Notes under the pieces: generated by a model
Databases searched by the model: none
What the model saw: only the letters and a program-made list of their open reading frames with translations
Told to the model about the DNA's origin: nothing
NCBI RefSeq assembly: GCF_013425765.1
Contig: NZ_JACCJZ010000020.1
Span: forward strand, 830,295-894,294
Reading direction: 5' to 3'
DNA: 64,000 bases
Source: Luteimonas deserti
Lineage (GTDB): Bacteria; Pseudomonadota; Gammaproteobacteria; Xanthomonadales; Xanthomonadaceae
Program-made: the position numbers and the translations under genes
Shown here: piece by piece, positions 36,196 to 45,597 of the stretch
Layout of the letters: the number at the start of each line of letters is the position of its first letter
Position numbering within the stretch: the first letter of the stretch is position 1

Positions 36196-36389
36196 GGAGC
36201 GGTCCGGCAAACGGGATGCGGGCAGCGATGCAAATCCCGTGCCGCGGAGATCCGGGCGGCATCGGTCTCGCCTGGACGTCGCCGCCGCCGCAGGACGACG
36301 CGCGCCCGGGACCTGTGCCACGTCGGTGCCCGGGGCGCCTGGCGACCATGCGCGCGGCGCCGCATGCCGTCCGGCTGTCGCCTCCGGGC

Positions 36390-36416
36390 TCAAGTGGGCG
36401 AGGCAGGCGCCGATAC
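36390..36416 (+). promoter_or_regulatory. Sigma-28 (FliA) promoter of cheV
   Basis: TCAAGTGG (36390-36397), 11 bases, GCCGATAC (36409-36416). Seven bases (CGGGACC) separate the -10 from the cheV ATG at 36424, so the transcript is predicted to begin at the start codon. The same geometry occurs at the chemoreceptor gene. Confidence 0.82.
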
Positions 36417-36423
36417 CGGGACC

Positions 36424-37383
36424 ATGTCGCAGGATCTGCTCGACCGCATCGACCAACGCACCCGCCTCGCCGGCCACAACCGGCTGGCGCTCCTGCTGTT
36501 CCGTCTCGGGGGGCGCCAGGTTTTTGGCGTCAACGTCTTCAAGGTGCAGGAGGTGCTGCGTCGGCCGCAGCTGTTCCAGGTGCCCGGACTGCCGATGCAG
36601 TTCGCCGGCGTGGCCGACGTGCGCGGGCGCAGCGTTCCGGTGCTGGACCTGGGCCTGGCCATCGGCCACCCCGAGCGCAGCCCCGATGCGATGCCCGGCT
36701 ATCTGGTCGTGACCGAGTTCAACCGGTCGGTCCAGGGATTTCTGGTCAGCGAGGTCGAACGCATCGTCAACATCGCGGTCGAGGACATCCTGCCGCCGCC
36801 GGATCTCGGCGCCGAGAGCGGCTATCTGACGGCCGTGACCCGCTTCCAGGGCGAGCTGATCCAGGTGATCGACGTCGAAAGCGTGCTGGCCGACATCTCG
36901 CAGGCACGGATGGATGCCGACCTGTCGCCCGAATACGCGCTGCCGGACGGCGCGCCGCCGATGCAGGTGCTGGTGGTCGACGACTCGCGCGTGGCCCGCC
37001 AGCAGATCCGCAGTGTACTCGACCAGCTGGGGGTCGGCGTGACCCTGCTGTCGGACGGCCGCCAGGCCCTCGATCATCTGCTGCAGCTGCACGCCGCCGG
37101 CGAGCCGCCGTCGCAGCGCTATGCGATGGTGGTGTCGGACATCGAGATGCCGGCGATGGACGGCTATACGCTGACGACGGAAATCCGTCGGCATCCGGGA
37201 CTGGCCGACCTGTTCGTCCTGCTGCACACCTCGCTGTCGGGCGTGTTCAACAACTCGATGGTGCAGAGCGTGGGCGCCGACGCCTTCGTCGCCAAGTACA
37301 GTCCCCACGATCTGGCCGACGAGGTGCTTCGCCGCCTGAGCGAAGTCGCCGAGGCCGCCGGCGGGCAGCTGGCGCACGCCTGA
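36424..37383 (+). CDS. cheV: Chemotaxis coupling protein CheV (CheW-REC)
   Basis: CheV, 319 residues, couples receptors to CheA and can be phosphorylated for adaptation. The N-terminal CheW domain (about 15-165) has FGVNVFKVQEVLR and ADVRGRSVPVLDLG. The receiver (about 180-310) has LVVDDSRVARQQI, the phospho-Asp in VVSDIEMPAMDGY, LHTSLSG and FVAKYSP. It lies between flgA (divergent) and flgB, a common place for cheV in Xanthomonas and Pseudomonas. A FliA promoter directly abuts its start; no ribosome site is seen. Confidence 0.95.
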   Translation: MSQDLLDRIDQRTRLAGHNRLALLLFRLGGRQVFGVNVFKVQEVLRRPQLFQVPGLPMQFAGVADVRGRSVPVLDLGLAIGHPERSPDAMPGYLVVTEFNRSVQGFLVSEVERIVNIAVEDILPPPDLGAESGYLTAVTRFQGELIQVIDVESVLADISQARMDADLSPEYALPDGAPPMQVLVVDDSRVARQQIRSVLDQLGVGVTLLSDGRQALDHLLQLHAAGEPPSQRYAMVVSDIEMPAMDGYTLTTEIRRHPGLADLFVLLHTSLSGVFNNSMVQSVGADAFVAKYSPHDLADEVLRRLSEVAEAAGGQLAHA

Positions 37384-37573
37384 CGCCGCGACGCGATCGG
37401 GTGCGGCCGCCGCCCACGCCGCTGAATTCCATCGCCGCATGACCGCGTGACCGCATCCGGAGTGCCCGGCGAGGCCCGGGCTTGATCGTCGCCCACGACT
37501 GACCGTGGCGTGCGCGGAGTCGGACGGGGCTCCCGGCCGCTCCGGGTCGAGGATCAACGGTCTGCACCGTCGC

Positions 37574-37610
37574 GTGCACGCCCCTTGCAAGGCGGTGGCA
37601 CCGGCATCGC
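37574..37610 (+). promoter_or_regulatory. Two weaker -24/-12-like elements upstream of the flgB promoter
   Basis: GTGCAC-N5-TTGCA (37574-37589) has a perfect -12 but lacks the -24 GG. TGGCAC-N5-TCGC (37596-37610) has a perfect -24 and one mismatch in the -12. Both face flgB and sit 20-56 bases upstream of the full promoter. They may be non-productive RpoN sites or relics. Confidence 0.35.
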
Positions 37611-37629
37611 GCCGCGGCTCCGACGGTTC

Positions 37630-37645
37630 TGGCACGCCGCTTGCA
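37630..37645 (+). promoter_or_regulatory. Sigma-54 (RpoN) promoter of the flgB operon
   Basis: TGGCACGCCGCTTGCA matches the -24/-12 consensus TGGCAC-N5-TTGCA exactly. Transcription would start near 37656, and GGAGG lies just before the flgB ATG. FleQ with RpoN2, both encoded about 17-19 kb downstream, are the expected activators. Confidence 0.85.
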
Positions 37646-37677
37646 CCGCCTTCCGCACAGGTCTGGCGGAGGCGCCG

Positions 37678-38085
37678 ATGTCCAATCCCATCTCGTCCTA
37701 TCTCGGGCTGCAGGCCGACGCCCTGCCGTTGCGCGAGCAGCGCATGAAGCTGATCGCCAGCAACCTGGCCAATGCCGACACGCCCGGCTACCAGGCGCGC
37801 GATCTCGACTTCAACGCCGCGCTGGCCAATGCCGCGCGGGTGCGCGAGGCCGGCCCCGTTGCGGCGACGCGGGAGCGCGGCAACCACATTCCGCTGCCGG
37901 GCGCCGATTCCCTGCAGCCGTTCGAGGTCGCGCGCATCGCCAGCCAGGCGACCCTCGACGGCAATACCGTCGATCCGGACGCCGAACGGGCCGCCTACGG
38001 TCGTGCCGCGCTCGAATACCGCGCCTCACTGAGCTTCCTCGAGTCGCGCGTGCGCACCCTCCTGACCGCCATCACAGGCCAGTAA
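37678..38085 (+). CDS. flgB: Flagellar proximal rod protein FlgB
   Basis: FlgB, 135 residues, is part of the proximal rod. It has the rod/hook N-terminal motif NLANADTPGYQARDLDFNAA and the C-terminal helix YRASLSFLESRVRTLLTAI. The ATG at 37678 follows a strong GGAGG. It is first in an operon whose genes are separated by 0-60 bases as far as flgE. Confidence 0.95.
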   Translation: MSNPISSYLGLQADALPLREQRMKLIASNLANADTPGYQARDLDFNAALANAARVREAGPVAATRERGNHIPLPGADSLQPFEVARIASQATLDGNTVDPDAERAAYGRAALEYRASLSFLESRVRTLLTAITGQ

Positions 38086-38088
38086 GCC

Positions 38089-38496
38089 ATGAGCAATCTT
38101 CCGATCTTCGACGTCGCGGGTTCCGCGCTGCACGCCCAGTCGGTACGCCTGAGCACGCTCGCCAGCAACCTGGCCAATGCCGATTCAGTCGCCGGCTCGC
38201 CGGAGCAGGTCTACCGGCCACTGGAACCCGTGTTCCGGGCCACTGCGCATCGCAGTGATCCCGCTCTCACCAATGTGCAGATCGCGGGCATCGTCGAGCG
38301 CGACACCCCGCCGATCCAGCGCTACGAGCCCGGCCATCCGCTGGCCGACGAGCAGGGCTACGTCTACGCACCCGACGTCGATCCGGTCTCGCAGATGGTC
38401 AACATGATCTCCGCCTCGCGCAGCTACCAGGCGGGCGTGGAAATGCTCAACACCGCCAAGGAACTGGCGATGGCCACCCTCAGCATGGGCCGCTGA
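38089..38496 (+). CDS. flgC: Flagellar proximal rod protein FlgC
   Basis: FlgC, 135 residues, is a rod subunit with the N-terminal helix SALHAQSVRLSTLASNLANA, then the family PDVDPVSQMVNMISASRSYQ, and EMLNTAKELAMATLSMG at the end. The gap after flgB is three bases. Confidence 0.95.
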   Translation: MSNLPIFDVAGSALHAQSVRLSTLASNLANADSVAGSPEQVYRPLEPVFRATAHRSDPALTNVQIAGIVERDTPPIQRYEPGHPLADEQGYVYAPDVDPVSQMVNMISASRSYQAGVEMLNTAKELAMATLSMGR

Positions 38497-38527
38497 GCCC
38501 ACCGCCCCGCCACGTGAGCCCCATCCG

Positions 38528-39196
38528 ATGAGCAGCATCGCCAACGACATCACCAGCAGCCTCGGTCTCGCCGGCGCGCCGAAGGCCGCCGACAAGAAGG
38601 CCGAATCGCTCGGCCAGGCGGACTTTCTCCGCCTGATGACCGAGCAGCTCAAACATCAGGATCCGCTCAAGCCGATGGAGAACAGCGCGTTTCTCGGCCA
38701 GCTGGCCCAGTTCTCTACCGTCCAGGGCATCCAGGGCCTCAACGCCACCGTCAACGGCTTTGCCGGCTCGATGGCGACCGACCAGCTGCTGCGCGGCGCC
38801 ACGATGGTCGGACGCGACGTGCTGCTGCCCTCCTCCCGCGTCGCACTGCCCGCCTCGGGCGATGCCGGCGGCATCGTGGCCGCACCGGGTGCCGGCATGG
38901 TGACCTTCGAGGTGACCGACGCCAACGGGCTGCCGGTGCGCCAGTTCACGGTGCCGGCGAAGGCCGCCGGCGAGGTGGCGTTCGCCTGGGACGGCACCAA
39001 CACGGCCGGCGAGAAGCTGCCGCCAGGCGCCTATGGCATCTCCGCCCGGCACGTCACCGAAACCGGCACCACCACCAGCCTGACCACCTATGTGCGCGGG
39101 AAGGTGGAAAGCGTCTCGGTGGGGTCCGACGGCCTCTACCTCGACCTCGAAGGCCTGGGGACCGCGCCGCTCAGCCATGTGCTGCGCGTCGGTTGA
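38528..39196 (+). CDS. flgD: Flagellar hook capping protein FlgD
   Basis: FlgD, 222 residues, is the hook scaffold or cap that directs FlgE assembly and is discarded later. The conserved N-terminal part is QADFLRLMTEQLKHQDPLKP, then MENSAFLGQLAQFSTVQGI. The C-terminal half holds the FlgD immunoglobulin-like and tudor-like folds (VPAKAAGEVAFAWDGTNTAG). Confidence 0.95.
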   Translation: MSSIANDITSSLGLAGAPKAADKKAESLGQADFLRLMTEQLKHQDPLKPMENSAFLGQLAQFSTVQGIQGLNATVNGFAGSMATDQLLRGATMVGRDVLLPSSRVALPASGDAGGIVAAPGAGMVTFEVTDANGLPVRQFTVPAKAAGEVAFAWDGTNTAGEKLPPGAYGISARHVTETGTTTSLTTYVRGKVESVSVGSDGLYLDLEGLGTAPLSHVLRVG

Positions 39197-39254
39197 GCCG
39201 GCTTTCCCGTTCTTTCCCGAATCCTTTTCCGCGCACGACCTCACGGAGTCCGCC

Positions 39255-40478
39255 ATGAGCTTCAACACCTCGCTGTCCGGCATCAACGCAGCCAACGCCA
39301 ATCTCAACGTCACCGCGAACAACATCGCCAACGTCAACACGACCGGCTTCAAGGAGTCGCGGGCGGAGTTCGCCGACCTGTTCTCCAACAGCTCCTACGG
39401 CCTGGCGCGCAATGCGATCGGCTCGGGCGTGAAGCTCAGCAACGTCGCCCAGCAGTTCTCCCAAGGCAACATCGATCCCACCGGGCGCAGCCTGGACATG
39501 GCCATCGACGGCGAGGGCTTCTTCACCCTCAACAAGAACGGCGCACGCGTGTACAGCCGCGCCGGCAACTTCCAGACCGACGCCCAGGGGTTCGTGGGCA
39601 CGCCGGAAGGCGCCCGCCTGCAGGTCTACCCGCCGCGCACCAACGGCGACGGCTTCGATGTCGGCCGCGTCGGCGACCTGCAGCTGCTGACCACCGACAG
39701 CCCGCCGCGGCCCAGCAGCCGGGTCAACCTGATGTTCACCCTGCCCGGCAACGCGCAGCCGCCGGCGCTGGCGACCTTCGATCCCGCCGAGCCCAACAGC
39801 TACAACGCCTCCACCGGCGGCATTACGGTGTTCGACTCGCTCGGCGTCGGCCACGTGCAGACCTCGTACCTGGTCAAGACCGCCAATCCCAACGAGTGGC
39901 AGGTGCACAACTACGTCGACGGCGCCAGCGTCGGCGCCCCGGTGACGCTGCAGTTCTCCGACAGCGGCGCCCTGCTCGCCCCGGCCGACGGCCGCATCGC
40001 GCTGGATCCGTTCACCCCCGCCAACGGCGCGGGCGTGCTCAACCTGGGTCTGGACCTCACCGGGTCCACCCAGTACGGCGAGCGCTTCCAGCTGCGTGAC
40101 ACGCGTCAGGACGGCTACGCGGCGGGCAAGCTCAACGAGATCAGCATCTCCTCCGAGGGCGTGGTGTTCGCGCGCTACTCCAACGGCGCCGACACCGCGC
40201 TGGGCCAGATCGCGCTGACCACCTTCGTCAACCCGCAGGGCCTGCAGCCGCAAGGCAACAATGTCTGGGCCGAGACCTACAGCTCCGGCGCGGGGCGCAC
40301 GGGTGCGCCCGACAGTTCGGATTTCGGCCAGATCCAGGCCGGCGCGCTGGAATCCTCGACCGTCGACCTGACCGAGCAGCTGGTCAACATGATCGTCGCC
40401 CAGCGCAACTTCCAGGCCAACGCGCAGATGATCTCGACCCAGGACCAGGTCACGCAGACGGTCATCAACATTCGCTGA
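39255..40478 (+). CDS. flgE: Flagellar hook protein FlgE
   Basis: FlgE, 407 residues, polymerises into the hook. The N-terminal motif is NNIANVNTTGFKESRAEFAD; the central region has GEGFFTLNKNG and the D1/D2 beta domains (FDSLGVGHVQTSYLVKT). The C-terminal helix is LTEQLVNMIVAQRNFQANAQ. The ATG at 39255 has GGAG eight bases before. The length is close to that of E. coli FlgE. Confidence 0.96.
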   Translation: MSFNTSLSGINAANANLNVTANNIANVNTTGFKESRAEFADLFSNSSYGLARNAIGSGVKLSNVAQQFSQGNIDPTGRSLDMAIDGEGFFTLNKNGARVYSRAGNFQTDAQGFVGTPEGARLQVYPPRTNGDGFDVGRVGDLQLLTTDSPPRPSSRVNLMFTLPGNAQPPALATFDPAEPNSYNASTGGITVFDSLGVGHVQTSYLVKTANPNEWQVHNYVDGASVGAPVTLQFSDSGALLAPADGRIALDPFTPANGAGVLNLGLDLTGSTQYGERFQLRDTRQDGYAAGKLNEISISSEGVVFARYSNGADTALGQIALTTFVNPQGLQPQGNNVWAETYSSGAGRTGAPDSSDFGQIQAGALESSTVDLTEQLVNMIVAQRNFQANAQMISTQDQVTQTVINIR

Positions 40479-40483
40479 GCCGT

Positions 40484-40598
40484 GGCGGGTGATTCGTGAT
40501 CCGTGACGGGAGACGCGGCGGCCCGAGCGGTCGCCGTGATCCACCTGCAGCCGGTCGCGCGCGCCTGCCCCCTCGAATCACCGCCCACCAATCACGAA
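40484..40598. repeat. Inverted repeats spanning the flgE-flgF gap
   Basis: GGCGGGTGATTCG (40484-40496) has its inverted counterpart CGAATCACCGCC (40574-40585) with one extra G. TTCGTGAT (40493-40500) is mirrored by ATCACGAA (40591-40598). The arms lie at the two ends of the 130-base gap between flgE and flgF and could pair in mRNA. Confidence 0.5.
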
Positions 40599-40608
40599 CG
40601 ACCGCCCT

Positions 40609-41358
40609 ATGGACAAAGCCCTCTACGTCGCGATGACCGGCGCCCGCGCCACGCTCCAGGCGCAGGGCACGGTTTCGCACAACCTCGCGAATGCCGATAC
40701 GGCGGGCTTCAAGGCGGCGCTGGCCAACACCATGTCCTACCGCATCCCGGGGGGCACGCACGCGTCGCGGATCGACGCGATGCACGTGGACCAGGGCTTC
40801 AACAGCCGCGTCGGCGCACAACGCGTCACCGGCAATCCGCTGGACGTGTCGATGCGTCCGGACCGGTGGCTGGCGGTGCAGGCGCCGGACGGCGGCGAGG
40901 CCTACACGCGCGCCGGAAACCTGTCGCTGACCCCCAACGGTCAACTGGTGACGGCGGGCGGACACCCGCTGGTCGACGAGAACGGCCAGCCGTTCGCACT
41001 GCCGCCGCACCAGGCGCTGGACATCGGCCATGACGGAACGGTGTCCATCGTGCCGCTGGGCGAAGGGCCGCAGACGATGGCCGTGATCGGCCGCCTGCGC
41101 GTGGTCGAAGCCACGCCCGAGCGGCTCGCGCGCGGCCTCGACGGCCTGATGCGCAATACCGATCCCCAGCAGGCCTTCGCCCAGGCGCCGGGCGAGGTCA
41201 TGGCGACCGGCACGCTGGAAACCAGCAACGTCGACGCCGCCGGCGCGCTCGTGCAGATGATCCAGCTGCAGCGCCAGTTCGAAATGCAGGTCAAGCTCAT
41301 CCAGCGGGGCGACGACAACGCCCAGTCGGCGAACAGCCTGCTGCGCCTGGGCGGCTGA
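40609..41358 (+). CDS. flgF: Flagellar basal-body rod protein FlgF
   Basis: FlgF, 249 residues, is a proximal rod protein. It starts [20 protein letters not shown] with [17 protein letters not shown], has [20 protein letters not shown] and [20 protein letters not shown], and ends with the helical [16 protein letters not shown]. No ribosome site stands out before the ATG. Confidence 0.95.
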   Translation: MDKALYVAMTGARATLQAQGTVSHNLANADTAGFKAALANTMSYRIPGGTHASRIDAMHVDQGFNSRVGAQRVTGNPLDVSMRPDRWLAVQAPDGGEAYTRAGNLSLTPNGQLVTAGGHPLVDENGQPFALPPHQALDIGHDGTVSIVPLGEGPQTMAVIGRLRVVEATPERLARGLDGLMRNTDPQQAFAQAPGEVMATGTLETSNVDAAGALVQMIQLQRQFEMQVKLIQRGDDNAQSANSLLRLGG

Positions 41359-41774
41359 GCCGGCCGCCGGCGCCGGAATGCCGGCGCCCGCACGCACGCG
41401 CGCGACGGCTGCACGCATCCGCGCACGACCGGGCGCACCCACGCACCTGTCCGCCCGAACCCGCATTGCCGGCTCCGTCGCCCCCGCGCCCGGAACGACC
41501 GGTCCTGTCGCCGTGTGCGCACGCTCGGCCCGGCCGTCCCGGTCCTCGCTCTGGCTGCGCCGGTTGGACGGTTCCGTCGCCCGGAGCGCGCCCCGCGACG
41601 CGGTTTCGCCCCGGCCGACGTCCGGCGGCACGCCCGTCGGCGTCCTCGCCCGACCGGACGTGCCCGCCGGAATCCCGCCGGAATCCCGCCTACCGGCCCG
41701 TTCCGGAATCGTGGCACACCGATTGCATCTCCCAGGACGACGGCGCCGGGTGCGCCCGGACCGAGGACCGACCG
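41359..41774. other. flgF-flgG intergenic region with low-complexity GC-rich sequence
   Basis: This gap of 416 bases is unusual inside a compact flagellar operon. It is rich in GCACGC/CGCGC-like words, has no gene I can support, and ends with the perfect sigma-54 promoter of flgG at 41712. Confidence 0.6.
41712..41727 (+). promoter_or_regulatory. Sigma-54 (RpoN) promoter of flgG
   Basis: TGGCACACCGATTGCA matches TGGCAC-N5-TTGCA exactly. Transcription would begin near 41738, with a leader of about 37 bases to the flgG ATG at 41775. It splits the flg genes into flgBCDE(F) and flgGHIJKL transcription units. Confidence 0.85.
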
Positions 41775-42560
41775 ATGAACCAGGCGCTGTGGGTGGCCAA
41801 GACCGGACTGGATGCGCAGCAGACGCGCATGTCGGTGGTCTCCAACAATCTCGCCAACACCAATACCACCGGCTTCAAGCGCGACCGCGCCAACTTCGAG
41901 GACCTGCTGTACCAGCAGGTGCGCCAGCCCGGCGGCTCGAGTTCGGCGCAGACCCAGCTGCCGACCGGCCTGCAGCTCGGTACCGGCGTGCGGGTGGTGT
42001 CGACCTCCAAGGATTTCCAGCAGGGCAATCCCCAGCAGACCGGCCGGGCGCTCGACGTGATGGTCAATGGCCGCGGCTTCTTCGAGGTGCTGATGCCCGA
42101 CGGTACGTCGGCCTACACCCGCGACGGCAGTTTCCAGATCAACGCCCAGGGCGAACTGGTCACCAGCAGCGGCTTTCCGGTGCAGCCCGGCATCCAGGTG
42201 CCCGAGGGCGCGCAGGCGGTGACGATCGGCAAGGACGGCACGGTCAGCGTGCAGGTCGCCGGCGAGGCGCAGGCGCTGGAGATCGGCTCGCTGACCGTCA
42301 CCGACTTCATCAACCCGGCGGGCCTGCAGGCCCGCGGCGAGAACCTCTACCTCGAGACCACGGCCTCCGGCCCCGCCCAGAGCGGCACCCCCGGCCTCAA
42401 CGGCCTGGGCATGCTGGAACAGGGCGCGCTGGAAGGCAGCAACGTCAACGTGGTCGAGGAGCTGGTGAGCATGATCGAGACCCAGCGCGCCTACGAAATG
42501 AATGCCAAGGCCATCTCGACGACCGATTCGATGCTGGGCTACCTCAACAACAACGTCTGA
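41775..42560 (+). CDS. flgG: Flagellar distal rod protein FlgG
   Basis: FlgG, 261 residues, forms the distal rod. Hallmarks are [40 protein letters not shown] and [11 protein letters not shown] (the FlgG-specific insert), then the C-terminal [20 protein letters not shown]. The length equals that of E. coli (260). Confidence 0.97.
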   Translation: MNQALWVAKTGLDAQQTRMSVVSNNLANTNTTGFKRDRANFEDLLYQQVRQPGGSSSAQTQLPTGLQLGTGVRVVSTSKDFQQGNPQQTGRALDVMVNGRGFFEVLMPDGTSAYTRDGSFQINAQGELVTSSGFPVQPGIQVPEGAQAVTIGKDGTVSVQVAGEAQALEIGSLTVTDFINPAGLQARGENLYLETTASGPAQSGTPGLNGLGMLEQGALEGSNVNVVEELVSMIETQRAYEMNAKAISTTDSMLGYLNNNV

Positions 42561-42568
42561 GCACTGCG

Positions 42569-43267
42569 ATGACCCGTCCCGTCCGCTCCGTCCCGACCCT
42601 CGTCGCGATCGCATTGCCTGCCCTCCTGGCCGGCTGCGTCGCCGCGGGCGATGTCCGCCCCTACCCCGCGATGGCACCGATCCAGCCCGTCGTCGCCCTG
42701 CCCGCGCAGGCCTCGCCCGGTGCGATCTACCAGGGCGGTGGCAGCAGCGGCATGTCGCTGTTCGCCGACCGCCGCGCGCGCGATGTCGGCGACCTGCTGA
42801 CCATCCAGCTGGTCGAGAACACCACCGCGCAGACCAACGCCAGCACCCAGATGGGCAAGGAGAGCAGCATCGACATCGGCGTGCCGCGGGTGTTCGGCGC
42901 TCCGGTGACCATCGGTGGCCGCGACGTGCTCAGCGCGTCGGCCAGCGGCAGCCGCGACTTCGACGCCAGCGGCAGCAGTGCGCAGAGCAACCGGCTGCAG
43001 GGCAGCGTCACGGTGACCGTGGTCCAGCGCCTGCCCAACGGCAACCTGGTGGTGGAAGGCAGCAAGCAGATCCGTCTCAACCAGGGCAACGAGCTGGTCC
43101 AGGTGCAGGGCATCGTGCGGCCGGCGGACATCGGTCCCGACAACACCGTGATCTCGAGCCGGGTGGGCGATGCGCGCATCGTCTACGGCGGCCGGGGCGC
43201 GATCGCGCAATCCAACGCGATGGGCTGGCTCGGCCGGTTCTTCCATTCGCGCCTGTATCCCTACTGA
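42569..43267 (+). CDS. flgH: Flagellar L-ring lipoprotein FlgH
   Basis: FlgH, 232 residues, forms the outer-membrane L ring. The signal peptide ends with the lipobox LLAGC. The mature part has [40 protein letters not shown] and the C-terminal [20 protein letters not shown]. It starts eight bases after flgG. Confidence 0.96.
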   Translation: MTRPVRSVPTLVAIALPALLAGCVAAGDVRPYPAMAPIQPVVALPAQASPGAIYQGGGSSGMSLFADRRARDVGDLLTIQLVENTTAQTNASTQMGKESSIDIGVPRVFGAPVTIGGRDVLSASASGSRDFDASGSSAQSNRLQGSVTVTVVQRLPNGNLVVEGSKQIRLNQGNELVQVQGIVRPADIGPDNTVISSRVGDARIVYGGRGAIAQSNAMGWLGRFFHSRLYPY

Positions 43268-43287
43268 GCCTCCACCGGACTCCGCCC

Positions 43288-44409
43288 ATGCGCCGTCTCA
43301 CCCTGCTCCGCCTGCTGCCGGTCGCCGCCCTGGCGATCGCCGCCCTGGCCACGCCCGCCCTCGCCCAGGAACGCATCAAGGACCTCGCCTCGGTCGGCGG
43401 CGTGCGCGGCAATGCGCTGGTCGGCTACGGCCTCGTCGTCGGCCTCGACGGCAGTGGCGACCGCACCAGCCAGGCGCCCTTCACCGTGCAGAGCCTGCGC
43501 AACATGCTCAACGAGCTGGGCGTGACCGTGCCGGCCAACGTGAACCCGCAGGTCAAGAACGTGGCGGCCGTGGCGATCCACGCCGAGCTGCCGCCGTTCG
43601 CCAAGCCCGGACAGACCATCGACATCACCGTCTCGTCGATCGCCAACGCCGTGTCGCTGCGTGGCGGCACCCTGCTGATGGCCCCCCTGAAGGGGGCCGA
43701 CGGGCAGGTCTACGCGGTGGCCCAGGGCAGCCTCGTGGTCGGCGGCTTCGGCGCCCAGGGCCGGGACGGCTCGCGTGTGTCGGTCAACGTGCCGAGCGTC
43801 GGCCGGATTCCCAATGGCGCCATGGTCGAGCGCGAGGTCGCCGGCGGCTTCGGCGACAGCGGCGAGCTCACGCTGAACCTCAATCGCGCCGACTTCAGCA
43901 CGATCTCGAGCATGGTCAGCGCGCTCGACGCGCGCTTCGGCCCCGGCACCGCGCGCGCCGTCGACGGTGTCACGGTGGCCGTGCGCGCGCCCTACGACCC
44001 CGGCGCACGCATCGGCTTCCTGGCCGAAGTGGAAAACGTGCAGGTCTCGCCGGGCACCGCGCCGGCCAAGGTCATCGTCAATTCGCGCACCGGCACCGTG
44101 GTCATGGGCGCCCAGGTGCGGGTGCTGCCGGCGGCGATCGCCCACGGTTCGCTCAGCGTGACCATCACCGAGAATCTCGACGTGAGCCAGCCGGAGGCCT
44201 TCGGCCGCGGCGCGTCGGTGGTCACGCCGCGCTCGGACGTCTCGGTGGACCAGGGCGGCAGCCGGATGTTCAAGTTCGCCGGCGGCTCGTCGCTGGACGA
44301 GATCGTGCGCGCGGTCAACGCCGTGGGCGCGGCGCCGGGCGATCTGATCGCGATTCTCGAAGCGCTGAAGCAGGCCGGTGCGCTGCGCGCGGAGCTCGAG
44401 GTCATCTGA
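43288..44409 (+). CDS. flgI: Flagellar P-ring protein FlgI
   Basis: FlgI, 373 residues, forms the periplasmic P ring around the rod. The signal peptide ([18 protein letters not shown]) is followed by [39 protein letters not shown] and [10 protein letters not shown]. The C-terminal [20 protein letters not shown] motif is typical. Confidence 0.97.
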   Translation: MRRLTLLRLLPVAALAIAALATPALAQERIKDLASVGGVRGNALVGYGLVVGLDGSGDRTSQAPFTVQSLRNMLNELGVTVPANVNPQVKNVAAVAIHAELPPFAKPGQTIDITVSSIANAVSLRGGTLLMAPLKGADGQVYAVAQGSLVVGGFGAQGRDGSRVSVNVPSVGRIPNGAMVEREVAGGFGDSGELTLNLNRADFSTISSMVSALDARFGPGTARAVDGVTVAVRAPYDPGARIGFLAEVENVQVSPGTAPAKVIVNSRTGTVVMGAQVRVLPAAIAHGSLSVTITENLDVSQPEAFGRGASVVTPRSDVSVDQGGSRMFKFAGGSSLDEIVRAVNAVGAAPGDLIAILEALKQAGALRAELEVI

Positions 44410-44410
44410 C

Positions 44411-45589
44411 ATGCGCATCGCCGCCGCCCCGATCGAGCTCAACCCCGCCCAGCGCCCCGATGCCGCGCGCATCGACAAGGCCGCGCGCGAGTTCGAAGGC
44501 GTGTTCGCGCAGATGCTGATCAAGAGCATGCGCGACGCCAGCTTCGGCGATGCGCTGTTTCCCGGCGAGAACCAGCTCTATCGCGATCTGTACGACCAGC
44601 GCCTGGCGAAATCGATGACCGACGGCGAGGGCCTCGGCCTGGCCAAGGTCATCGCACGCCAGCTGGGCGGTGGCGCCACCGAAGGCCCGGACCTCGACCC
44701 GCGCCTCACGCCACCGATGGCGTTGCCCGAAGCCGTCGAGATGACGGGTGGCGCGGGGATGAGCGCCCTGCCCGAAGCCCTCGGCGCGCAGACGCTGGAC
44801 CTGATCGCCGGGCGGCCGATGTCCCAGGGCGGCACGGGCGAGATGGGCACCCGTTCGCCGATGGACGGCTTCATCGACGGCCTGGTCAGCCGGGCGCGAC
44901 CGCTGGCCGATGCCGCGACCGGTATCGCACGCACGGCCGCAAGTGCGGCGATCCAGGCACCGGCCGCGCTCGAACAGGCCTCGCGCGCCGCGGCGGACAG
45001 TTTCGCCCCCCGCTCGCCGGAGCGCTTCGTCGCGTCCATCTGGTCGCATGCACAGGCGGCGGCGCGCGAACTGGGTGTCGACGCGAAGGCCCTGGTGGCC
45101 CAGGCCGCGCTCGAGACCGGCTGGGGCCGGCGCACCATCTCGCGCGGCGACGGCAGCACCGCGAACAATCTGTTCGGCATCAAGGCCACCGGCTGGAAAG
45201 GCGAGCGCGCCACCGTCAACACCCACGAGTACACCAACGGCGTGCGCCACACCGAGCGCGCCGACTTCCGCGCCTACGCCTCGCCGGCCGAGAGCTTCGC
45301 CGACTACGTGCGCCTGCTGAAGCAGAACCCCCGCTACCGCCAGGCGCTGGAGTCGGGCGGCGACGTGCGCCGCTTCGCCACTGCCCTGCAGCAGGCCGGC
45401 TATGCCACCGACCCGCGCTATGCCGACAAGCTCAGCGCGATCGCCAACGGGCCCACCCTGGGTCGTGCGCTGTCGACGATCGCCCAGTACGCGAGCGCGG
45501 CAGCGCCGCAGCGCGCACCGGCCGCACCGCCCGTGAACACCGTCGCCGAGGCCGCCGAACGCGCGGCCCAGGCCCTCCTCCGTCGCTGA
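44411..45589 (+). CDS. flgJ: Rod-cap and peptidoglycan hydrolase FlgJ
   Basis: FlgJ, 392 residues, has the N-terminal rod-assembly domain (REFEGVFAQMLIKSMRDASF) and a C-terminal glucosaminidase domain with the catalytic Glu in QAALETGWGRRT, then NLFGIKATGWKGERATVNTH. An unusually long alanine/proline-rich linker (about 100-220) makes it about 80 residues longer than E. coli FlgJ. The enzyme opens the wall for the rod. It starts one base after the flgI stop. Confidence 0.95.
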   Translation: MRIAAAPIELNPAQRPDAARIDKAAREFEGVFAQMLIKSMRDASFGDALFPGENQLYRDLYDQRLAKSMTDGEGLGLAKVIARQLGGGATEGPDLDPRLTPPMALPEAVEMTGGAGMSALPEALGAQTLDLIAGRPMSQGGTGEMGTRSPMDGFIDGLVSRARPLADAATGIARTAASAAIQAPAALEQASRAAADSFAPRSPERFVASIWSHAQAAARELGVDAKALVAQAALETGWGRRTISRGDGSTANNLFGIKATGWKGERATVNTHEYTNGVRHTERADFRAYASPAESFADYVRLLKQNPRYRQALESGGDVRRFATALQQAGYATDPRYADKLSAIANGPTLGRALSTIAQYASAAAPQRAPAAPPVNTVAEAAERAAQALLRR

Positions 45590-45597
45590 GTGCGCGC

